From Paenibacillus brevis (GTDB lineage: Bacteria > Bacillota > Bacilli > Paenibacillales > Paenibacillaceae), in NCBI RefSeq assembly GCF_018919145.1, contig NZ_JAHLQJ010000025.1, positions 1-61,248 on the forward strand: 61,248 bases of DNA. Reading direction: 5' to 3'. The notes under the pieces were generated by a model that saw only the letters and a list, made by a program, of their open reading frames with translations, was not told the DNA's origin and made no database searches. A program made the translations under genes and the position numbers. Shown here piece after piece: positions 16,861-23,852 of the stretch (within the stretch, counting starts at the first letter, position 1; the number at the start of each line of letters is the position of its first letter).

Positions 16861-16920
16861 GGAACATGGCGTAACTAATTAGTTCAACTATAGAGATTGC
16901 TAGAGGATGGTGAACTGAAG

Positions 16921-18483
16921 ATGAGAACCATTGAACAAATGAGCCTGCGCGAAAAGATCGGACAAATGATCGTTACAGGCTTCCCTGCAACGGAAATGAC
17001 GGATGAGATTAAAGAGATCATCGAGCATTTTAAAGTCGGTAATATCATTTTATTTTCACATAATATCAAAAATAAGGTTCAACTAGGTGAGCTTGTTGCT
17101 GAGCTGCAGCAGTGGTTCACCACACATACAGTAATTCCGGGGTTTATTACGATCGACCAAGAAGGCGGCCGGGTGACACGCATGCCTAAAGATGCGACTA
17201 ATGTGGCCGGAGCCATGGCTATAGCTTCTTCGGGGCGACCTGAAAATGCCTATGCGGCAGGCCGAATTACGGCCAGAGAATTAAAGGCATTAGGGATCAA
17301 CTTCAATCTGGCTCCCGTGATGGACGTGAACAACAATGCATTGAACCCGGTTATCAATGTACGTTCATATGGTGATTCTGTTGAGAACGTATCGGAGTAT
17401 GGAATTCAAATGATGAAGGGCTTGCTCGAAGGCGGCGTCATGTCCTCGCTGAAGCATTTTCCGGGCCACGGAGATACAAGTGTAGATTCCCATATCGGCT
17501 TGCCTATCATTGAAAAAACGCTTGAGGACTTGGAGCAGCTTGAGCTGCAGCCGTTCAAGGCTGCGATTGAGCAGGGCGCGCAGGCGATCATGAGCGCGCA
17601 TATTCTATTTCCGCAAATTGAGAAATCGGGAGTGCCGGGCACCATGTCTTATACGATTATTACTGAAATCCTGAAAGAAAAGTTAGGATTCAAAGGGCTG
17701 GTTGTCTCGGATTGTTTGGAGATGGACGCGATTAAACGCAACTATGGTACGGCAAAAGGCGCGTTGGGAGCGGTTAAAGCAGGTGTTGACCTCGTATTCA
17801 TCAGCCATACTCCCGAGATGGTGAAAGAAGCGGTCCATTTGATCGAGAGAGCTGTATCAACTGGCGACTTGGATGAAGGGGTCATTGATGCAGCCGTTGC
17901 AAAAATTATGGCTTATAAAGCGCAATATGCGACGATGGAGGAACCGGATTACGAGCTTGTTGGCTGCGATGTACACCGCCGTGCAAACGAGCTCATGCGT
18001 ACGGAAACGATCTGCCGCCTGAAGGGTGAAGTCCAGCCCATTCGTACAGGTGACGAGCAAGTGCTGTTTATCGGCTCTTACTCCTATCGCAGTGATCTTG
18101 CGTCCAGCAGCGTGAATCAAGATATCAGCTTCCCGCAGTATATGGGAGAGCATTTTAAGATAGCTTATGAGGTTATTGACATTGATCCGAGCGAGGAGCA
18201 AATTACCGCTGTGCTGCAAAAGGCGCAAGGCTGCGGACATATTGTTATCGGCTTATTCAATGCACGTGAAAACAAAGGACAGCTTGCACTCGTTCAGAAG
18301 CTGTTGGCTGCTGGCCTCAAAGTAACGGTCATTACATTAGGACGCCCGTATGATTTGACCTTGATCGAAGGCGAGCTTTGCGGGATTGCAGCATTCGAGT
18401 ATACGTACGATGCTTTTAAATCTCTCATTCCAATCCTGAATGGCGAGATTGCGCCAACGGCCAAGATTACGATTCAAATATAG
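16921..18483 (+). CDS. nagZ: Beta-N-acetylglucosaminidase NagZ (GH3)
   Basis: NagZ removes GlcNAc from GlcNAc-MurNAc (or anhydro) disaccharides. The 520-residue protein has the GH3 barrel with the diagnostic loop KHFPGHGDTSVDSHIGLP near residue 178 (Asp-His catalytic dyad of the NagZ branch), the nucleophile in VVSDCLEM near residue 264, and a C-terminal second domain. No signal peptide is present, whereas B. subtilis NagZ is exported. The start at 16921 fits the family (MRTIEQMSLREKIGQMI) but its ribosome binding site is weak; an upstream in-frame TTG lies at 16897. Followed 34 bases later by the kinase gene. Confidence 0.9.
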   Translation: MRTIEQMSLREKIGQMIVTGFPATEMTDEIKEIIEHFKVGNIILFSHNIKNKVQLGELVAELQQWFTTHTVIPGFITIDQEGGRVTRMPKDATNVAGAMAIASSGRPENAYAAGRITARELKALGINFNLAPVMDVNNNALNPVINVRSYGDSVENVSEYGIQMMKGLLEGGVMSSLKHFPGHGDTSVDSHIGLPIIEKTLEDLEQLELQPFKAAIEQGAQAIMSAHILFPQIEKSGVPGTMSYTIITEILKEKLGFKGLVVSDCLEMDAIKRNYGTAKGALGAVKAGVDLVFISHTPEMVKEAVHLIERAVSTGDLDEGVIDAAVAKIMAYKAQYATMEEPDYELVGCDVHRRANELMRTETICRLKGEVQPIRTGDEQVLFIGSYSYRSDLASSSVNQDISFPQYMGEHFKIAYEVIDIDPSEEQITAVLQKAQGCGHIVIGLFNARENKGQLALVQKLLAAGLKVTVITLGRPYDLTLIEGELCGIAAFEYTYDAFKSLIPILNGEIAPTAKITIQI

Positions 18484-18517
18484 CGAATAAAGGACAAACA
18501 AGAGGGGGGACAGGTGC

Positions 18518-19441
18518 ATGGCGTATATCGTCGGAATTGATGGGGGCGGCACCAAAACAGCCGTGACCATTGCCCGTGACCAGGAGGATGGCTTAATAAC
18601 CTTTACGGTAGGACCGATTAATTATAACGGCGGCGATGCCAATGCGATTGCTGCCTCCTTTGAAGAAACTTTCAATCGAACGAAGCTCCACTGCGGCGGT
18701 CTGCAGGCAGTTGCCCATATCTGCATAGGGGCTGCAGGGATAAGTAACCCGCTAGTCGTCCGTTTTTTGGAGCAGCATGTGCGCAGCAATGGATACAATG
18801 GGCCTTTAACGATTACTGGCGATCAAGAAACGGCATTATATGGAGCGCAAAATGACTTGCAAGGCATTATTCTCATTGCCGGTACGGGATCGATCTGTTT
18901 CGGGGTCAATGCAATGGGAGAACGGCACCGCACAGGCGGCTTTGGTCATCTGATCGATGACGAGGGAAGCGGCTATAGCATTGGACGCGATCTTCTGTCT
19001 CTTTTGGTTCGAGCAGAGGACGGAAGAGTAAAGGATACGATCGTTCCAGCGATGGTATATGAGCAGCTTGGACTGGGCACCGTGCAAGAGGTTATCGGAT
19101 TTGTTTATGATAAGAGTACGACGAAAAAGGAGATTGCTCAGCTTGCGCCGATCCTGACGACCGCCTGTGAAAAGGGAGATGTCCATGCGCTTAAGCTGGC
19201 GGAGCAATGCGCCGCGAATCTCTATGAGCTTGTGGTGCCTGTGATTGAAAAGCTTAAGCTAGTTGATAGCCCGATTGCGATTGCAGGAAGCGTCTTGCAA
19301 AAGTCGCACTTTGTGAAAGAAGCATTGGAGCGGAAACTTGCACAAAGCCACTCGCAAAATAAACTGATCTTGCCGATTAGGGATGCAGCCTATGGCGCTG
19401 TCTTGTTAGGGAGAGCCAAAGCGAATAGCGGTGAGATTTAA
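18518..19441 (+). CDS. BadF/BadG-type amino-sugar kinase (MurNAc/GlcNAc kinase)
   Basis: The 307-residue protein is an ASKHA-fold kinase with the phosphate-binding loop GIDGGGTKTAVTIA near residue 5, TITGDQETALYGA near 100, ILIAGTGSICFGV near 117 and FGHLIDDEGSGYSIGRDLL near 147. The family includes eukaryotic GlcNAc kinase and clostridial MurK, which phosphorylates MurNAc and GlcNAc. At the end of this cluster it would convert the free MurNAc and GlcNAc released by NamZ and NagZ into 6-phosphates, feeding MurQ. GAGGGGGGAC precedes the ATG. A MurK role is inferred; GlcNAc-only activity is the alternative. Confidence 0.82.
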   Translation: MAYIVGIDGGGTKTAVTIARDQEDGLITFTVGPINYNGGDANAIAASFEETFNRTKLHCGGLQAVAHICIGAAGISNPLVVRFLEQHVRSNGYNGPLTITGDQETALYGAQNDLQGIILIAGTGSICFGVNAMGERHRTGGFGHLIDDEGSGYSIGRDLLSLLVRAEDGRVKDTIVPAMVYEQLGLGTVQEVIGFVYDKSTTKKEIAQLAPILTTACEKGDVHALKLAEQCAANLYELVVPVIEKLKLVDSPIAIAGSVLQKSHFVKEALERKLAQSHSQNKLILPIRDAAYGAVLLGRAKANSGEI

Positions 19442-19457
19442 AGCTAAGATAAATAAG

Positions 19458-19501
19458 AGGTGTCATAAGTCCAAACTGTTGGACTCGTGACACCCTTTTT
19501 A
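19458..19501. terminator. Bidirectional terminator closing the MurNAc cluster
   Basis: GGTGTCA (19459-19465) pairs with TGACACC (19488-19494), with a second inner stem AGTCC/GGACT, followed by TTTTT. It serves the kinase gene and, on the other strand, the convergent acetyltransferase gene. Confidence 0.85.
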
Positions 19502-19517
19502 TAGACATCAAGGTTAC

Positions 19518-20720
19518 TCAAAATTTGTCGGTCAAATAGAATACGGCTTGTTGTTTCGGGAAAAGGGCCTGGAGGATGCCAGCATGCTCGGCACCCTTTC
19601 CTGCGGCGGCTTCATTATAACCGAATATGATACAGGTCATTAGATCGCGCTCATCCACGTCTAAATGGATATAGTCAAACGCATCTTTGCCAGTATCGGA
19701 AATGGAAAGCTGCCGTTGCTTATAATCCATGTATAAAATTTCCTCATTGCACTGCAGGGCGATATGCAGCTCTTGATCTGCTGCCAGGGCGCTACCTCTA
19801 AGACGGTTCTCCAATTCAGGCTGAAGCTTATGAAGCGCAGAGCTCAGGTTGATCATTTTCCACATGGCCATATTGATTTGAATGGGGGTTGCCCGATGCT
19901 GCTGGAAATAGGAATATAGCTTGTGATCCTCCTGAAGCATCGCCAAGATTTGTCGTGCATTCGGACGCAGCCGGCATAAGGCATGAAATAACTGCTCAAC
20001 TCCATCCTCCGCTTCATTCAAATACAACAATTCATTTAGAAATACCTGTTCCGCCTCTTTCTTCTCAATGATGCCGTAAGCGACGATTTTTTCATCTCTG
20101 CGAAGCAGCAGGCAGTCGGCTTTTTTCCATTCCGGCCAGGTTATTAAATCACGCCAGTAAGTTTCATTCCGGACTACGGTGAAGGTGCGGTTGTGATTGA
20201 ACTGTTCATAGATGAGACGGATCTCATCGAGATAACGAGCTTCAAAAGGAATGATCTCGTAGCTGCCTGGCTGCTCCAAGCTTGCCGGCTTTTTAATTGT
20301 GAGAGCAGTCTGGGGAATAAGTCTCCACCCAGCCTTTTCATAAAATGCGTGCTTACTGGCCAGAAGCAAGCTTATATCATAATCGGTTTCTTTCATATAA
20401 TTGCTCTGCGCATGGAGGATTTTGTGAGCAAGACCCAACCCGCGGTAATGAGGATCGGTTCCGACGCTGCCCATGGCACCCATTTTCAGGATTGCTCGGC
20501 CGACTCGAATATGCAGCGGAAAAATTTGCACATGGGATGCAATCTTGCCATCAACTGCGGCAAACCATGTTGTGTCCGGGTCATACGCGGTGTCTTGGTC
20601 TAATCTTTCTTGAAAAAAATCCCGGCCTACCGAAAAGCACTTATCTAAAAGATCGTAAATGACTTCAAGCTGCTCTTTGGATGGATGATTCTTGACCGAG
20701 ATGTCGGGTGTCGTCGTCAT
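19518..20720 (-). CDS. Eis-like GNAT acetyltransferase with SCP2-type C-terminal domain
   Basis: The 400-residue protein follows the Eis plan: an N-terminal GNAT domain with the acetyl-CoA loop GSVGTDPHYRGLGLAHKIL near residue 85 and KHAFYEKAGWRLIPQ near 123, a second GNAT-like middle domain, and a C-terminal sterol-carrier-like domain (about 290-390). Known relatives acetylate amines of aminoglycosides, polyamines or proteins; the substrate here is unknown. It stands alone, convergent to the kinase gene. GGAGGAAC precedes the ATG at 20720. The gap 20721-20842 carries its promoter region, AT-rich, with no clear consensus picked. Confidence 0.8.
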   Translation of the reverse strand: MTTTPDISVKNHPSKEQLEVIYDLLDKCFSVGRDFFQERLDQDTAYDPDTTWFAAVDGKIASHVQIFPLHIRVGRAILKMGAMGSVGTDPHYRGLGLAHKILHAQSNYMKETDYDISLLLASKHAFYEKAGWRLIPQTALTIKKPASLEQPGSYEIIPFEARYLDEIRLIYEQFNHNRTFTVVRNETYWRDLITWPEWKKADCLLLRRDEKIVAYGIIEKKEAEQVFLNELLYLNEAEDGVEQLFHALCRLRPNARQILAMLQEDHKLYSYFQQHRATPIQINMAMWKMINLSSALHKLQPELENRLRGSALAADQELHIALQCNEEILYMDYKQRQLSISDTGKDAFDYIHLDVDERDLMTCIIFGYNEAAAGKGAEHAGILQALFPKQQAVFYLTDKF

Positions 20721-20842
20721 CGTTTAGTTCCTCCTACGCCTCCATGGTTGAGCCGGATGAATTGTTTTTGTTTGAAATTTATTTTCCTAATAATAGTTTA
20801 TTATTGAAGTAAAATTTCGTCAACAATAGAATACATCCTGAA

Positions 20843-21152
20843 CCCTGCACCGGCTCGTTCTTTGCCGGATTGAGCTGCTGAAGCTGTGCGATTATGTAAC
20901 GAGGGCTTGTCCGGCGAAGAAACCTGGAATGAATTGTTAAAATTCTGGGAGGATAAATACGGAAGCAAGGTCATTCTGACACGAGGCAGCAGGGGCGGGG
21001 ATTGTCTGAATGCTGCGCTGGGTTATTCGCTGGCTCAGGATAGGCCGCTTCATGAGGCGCTTGCATTTGCCGTGAGAGCGGCCTTCTTCTCGGTTACACG
21101 TTGTGGAGCCCAGGCCGGAATGCCGGCACTGGAGGATATACTGAAATCATGA
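20843..21152 (+). pseudogene. PfkB/ribokinase-family sugar kinase, internally deleted
   Basis: The 3' part reads KVILTRGSRGGDCLNAALGY then SLAQDRPLHEALAFAVRAA and SVTRCGAQAGMP, the unmistakable end of a ribokinase-like kinase. Between TRGSRG and GDCLNAAL about 30-40 residues are missing, including most of the DTxGAGD catalytic loop. Upstream, NPAPARSLPD is followed by a stop, and ELLKLCDYVT continues one base out of frame, so there is at least one frameshift as well. It is a dead gene convergent on the L,D-transpeptidase gene. Confidence 0.75.
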
Positions 21153-21155
21153 ATA

Positions 21156-21494
21156 TCATTCCCGAATCGTGACTCGCGTTCCGATCGGAACAATGCCGGC
21201 TAACTGCACGACGTCCTGGTTAAACATCCGAATGCAGCCATGCGAGACTTCGCCGCCAATGGAAGAAGGGTCATTTGTACCATGAATTCCATAATGAGGT
21301 CTTGACAGCCCCATCCAGTAAGCGCCGAAGGGGCCGCCGGGATTGGAGGCTTTATTGATAATTGTATATTCGCCTTGGGGCGTCTGGGTCAGCATCTTGC
21401 CGATGCCGACCGGGAAGCCTCTCAACACGTTGTTGCCGTCAAGCAAATATAAAGTCCGGTCCGACAGGTCAACGATAATCCGATAGTCAGGCAT
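21156..21494 (-). CDS. L,D-transpeptidase (YkuD domain)
   Basis: The 112-residue protein is little more than the YkuD catalytic domain. It has [20 protein letters not shown] near residues 68-87 with the catalytic His and Cys of the HGT...SHGCIRM signature. These enzymes form 3-3 cross-links or attach proteins in peptidoglycan. No signal peptide or LysM domain is visible, as in short spore- or cell-associated YkuD proteins of Bacillus. It starts 16 bases after the stop of the upstream small gene at 21511, so the two probably form one transcript. Confidence 0.88.
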   Translation of the reverse strand: MPDYRIIVDLSDRTLYLLDGNNVLRGFPVGIGKMLTQTPQGEYTIINKASNPGGPFGAYWMGLSRPHYGIHGTNDPSSIGGEVSHGCIRMFNQDVVQLAGIVPIGTRVTIRE

Positions 21495-21510
21495 TGTGTA
21501 TAGGCGCCTG

Positions 21511-21756
21511 TCAGATTAACGCAATAGCCAGCAGGGTGAACAGGCTTAAGGTGAGAATATCATTGCCGTACCATCCGGGTCCGTAAGGTCCGGGATAGAA
21601 TGCCGAGGTCTGAACCGGACCACCTCTTTCCGGCCGCAAGTAGACATTATTGTAATCTACATCCACAATGGTCCCGGTGTAATGCTGCATATCTCGCGTC
21701 ATAATTCTGACCTTGCGATTCTTCAACCGCATACAGTTATAATATGCTTCTTCCAT
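21511..21756 (-). CDS. Small Sm-like protein with hydrophobic tail
   Basis: The 81-residue protein has the core [20 protein letters not shown] then [14 protein letters not shown], an Sm-like strand pattern (basic start, G-x-I-x-x-V-D turn, YLRP), then a Gly/Tyr/Pro-rich linker and a hydrophobic end ([15 protein letters not shown]). AGGAGGAGG lies upstream of the ATG at 21756. It precedes the L,D-transpeptidase gene in an apparent operon, hinting at a cell-envelope or spore role. Relatives in this window are at 3391-3681 and 54425-54685. Confidence 0.7.
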   Translation of the reverse strand: MEEAYYNCMRLKNRKVRIMTRDMQHYTGTIVDVDYNNVYLRPERGGPVQTSAFYPGPYGPGWYGNDILTLSLFTLLAIALI

Positions 21757-21915
21757 TTGGGCTTTCCTCCTCCTTTTTTTACTAAGCTATGTATGTCGTG
21801 CGTGGAAAGGCACGGCTAACGCCACCCTTGAAGCGCTGTTTCAGCGCGTCCTTGGCAAGGGTTATACAAGATAGATGCCTTAAGTAAAAGTCGAATGCAG
21901 GGAGGGGAGAACCTG

Positions 21916-22398
21916 ATGGCAAAATTACTTGTGATGTCCTTACCGGCAAGACAAGATGCGGTGACGATTATTCAGGACATATTGGAGAACGGAGTGAAGA
22001 GGGAGGCCTTGTCTGTACTTTCCAAGACGGAGGAAGCTTTGGGAAAGGTCTGTCTGGAGACCGGATTGCCCAAGCCTTTGCGGGGAGATGGAAACCATGC
22101 GTTGTTTCATCCATTGATTGAGATCAGCTCAATTTTAGAGAGAAAAGCAGTAAATGTTGCCGCTGCCGGAGCTGCGGGGAGATTGCTTGGAGGAGCGGAG
22201 ATCGGCTGCGGGAGCGATGACTTGATAACTTCTTTAGAAGGAATCGGAATTCCGATAGAAGACGCAAGAGAGATGGAGCAGGCTTTGCTCAAGGGCAGCT
22301 ATCTGCTCTTTATAGAAGGAAACGAGGCAACTCCTTGGAATGCGATTGGGAAGCTGCTGGAGGAACACGGACAAATTACCGTTTACCCGGCTTCCTAA
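21916..22398 (+). CDS. Hypothetical protein with Gly/Ala-rich centre
   Basis: The 160-residue protein begins MAKLLVMSLPARQDAVTIIQDILENG-like, a beta-alpha unit reminiscent of general stress protein 17M (YflT) domains, followed by an Ala/Gly-rich middle (NVAAAGAAGRLLGGAEIGCG) and an acidic alternation of helix and strand. No catalytic motif is recognised. Start 21916 has GGAGGGGAG 6 bases upstream; the longer frame from 21895 would overlap that site. It is monocistronic, ended by the terminator at 22497-22537. A stress-related role is only a guess. Confidence 0.6.
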   Translation: MAKLLVMSLPARQDAVTIIQDILENGVKREALSVLSKTEEALGKVCLETGLPKPLRGDGNHALFHPLIEISSILERKAVNVAAAGAAGRLLGGAEIGCGSDDLITSLEGIGIPIEDAREMEQALLKGSYLLFIEGNEATPWNAIGKLLEEHGQITVYPAS

Positions 22399-22496
22399 TA
22401 CAAATAAATTAATCTAATTTTCAGGTTACTGTAAGGAACCTTTAAGGATAGACTGATATATTAGACATACTCCCTCTTCTAGAATATATAGAAGCA

Positions 22497-22537
22497 AAGA
22501 CAACCATCCCTGGCCAGAGGGATGGTTGTCTTTTGTT
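22497..22537. terminator. Bidirectional terminator
   Basis: A perfect 15-bp stem (AAGACAACCATCCCT with its complement) around a short loop, followed by TTTTGTTTTA on the plus strand. It lies between convergent genes and directly abuts the GH125 stop codon. Confidence 0.9.
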
Positions 22538-23818
22538 TTACACGATTTTTTTGTCCATAGCCTTAACGATCAGAGACGCGAACAAGCTGTTGGACCAGGC
22601 GAACCATTCCCGGGAGAAATCAGCCGGATTGTCCGGGTGGAAGCCTTCATGCATATATCCGGTATCTGCATCTGTTGCGATCAGGGTATCAATTAGCTCT
22701 TTGATTTCCTGATCGTCAGTTGATGTCAGTGCCTGCATCGAGAGAGCCATATGCCATACATATCCGCCCGGGGTATGCGGGCTACCGATGCCCTTGGCAA
22801 ACTTTCCTTCGAAGTAGAAGGGGTTATCGAAGCTTAAGGCAAACCGGCGGGTGTTTTGATAGATCGGATCCTCTGCCGAGACATAGCCGATGTAGGGAAT
22901 GGACAACAGTCCCGGCGTCCCTGCATCGTCCATCAGGCAGTAATTGCCGAAGCCGTCTGTTTCATAGGCATAAATCTTTCCGAATTTCGGATGATCGACG
23001 ATTCCGTAAGTGCGAATACCGTAATCGATCTCCTTGCGAAGCTTCTCGGCCCGTTCAGCCATACGCTCGTCCTTGAATACCTCCAGTGCGATTTCATGGA
23101 TGTAGCCCAGAATCACGACAGCAAACATATTGGATGGAATATTGTATCCAAACAAGCAAGCGTCATCGCTTGGACGGAAGCCTGACCAGGTCATTCCCGT
23201 ATAGTTGACAGGCATTCCCTTTCCGTCGTTCTGCAGGGTTTCTGTCTCTTGGATCGTTTGGCGCACGAAGAAGTAAGGGGACTGCTCCATATGGCGCTGT
23301 TCAGTTTTAATGACCTGCAATACCCGGTTCAACGCTTGGTAAGAGGCATCATCAAAGACAGAGTCAAGGCCGGTTGCGCGCCAGAAAGAATAGGCCAGCT
23401 TAACCGGGAAGCATAGGGAGTCCAGCTCGTACTTCCGCTCCCACATCCACGGGCTCAAGTCACAATGGTCAGTGGCGCGATAATGCTTGTCATTGGCCGT
23501 TTCGTTGAATGCATTTGTATAAGGATCAATATTAATATAGAACATTTGCCGCGCGATGAGACCGCCGATAATTCGTTGCAGGTCTTTGTCTTCCTTGGCG
23601 AATGGAACATAATGAATCACCTGCTCCACGGAATCGCGGAGCCACATGGCCGGAATATCCCCGGTGAATACGAAGGTCGTGCCGTCATCGAGCAGCTTCG
23701 TGGTTGTCTCTAGCGTATTAGGAAAACAGTTGCGGAACAATTTTTGCAGCTTGGGACGATGCGCGAGACGGACGTCCGTGTCGTTCAGATATTGTTCGAT
23801 AGATGCTGGTAATTTCAT
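22538..23818 (-). CDS. GH125 exo-alpha-1,6-mannosidase
   Basis: The 426-residue protein is a full-length GH125 enzyme (formerly DUF1237). Typical segments are FTGDIPAMWLRDSVEQVIHY near residue 49, FNETANDKHYRATDHCDLSP near 105, TWSGFRPSDDACLFGYNIPS near 210 containing the catalytic acid region, and REWFAWSNSLFASL near the end. Such enzymes release non-reducing alpha-1,6-linked mannose by inversion. No signal peptide, so imported oligomannosides are the substrates. It lies 34 bases downstream of the GH38 gene on the same strand, and they are probably cotranscribed. Confidence 0.92.
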   Translation of the reverse strand: MKLPASIEQYLNDTDVRLAHRPKLQKLFRNCFPNTLETTTKLLDDGTTFVFTGDIPAMWLRDSVEQVIHYVPFAKEDKDLQRIIGGLIARQMFYINIDPYTNAFNETANDKHYRATDHCDLSPWMWERKYELDSLCFPVKLAYSFWRATGLDSVFDDASYQALNRVLQVIKTEQRHMEQSPYFFVRQTIQETETLQNDGKGMPVNYTGMTWSGFRPSDDACLFGYNIPSNMFAVVILGYIHEIALEVFKDERMAERAEKLRKEIDYGIRTYGIVDHPKFGKIYAYETDGFGNYCLMDDAGTPGLLSIPYIGYVSAEDPIYQNTRRFALSFDNPFYFEGKFAKGIGSPHTPGGYVWHMALSMQALTSTDDQEIKELIDTLIATDADTGYMHEGFHPDNPADFSREWFAWSNSLFASLIVKAMDKKIV

Positions 23819-23852
23819 GTTTTAGTCCTCCTTAACCGAATCCATGCATGGA

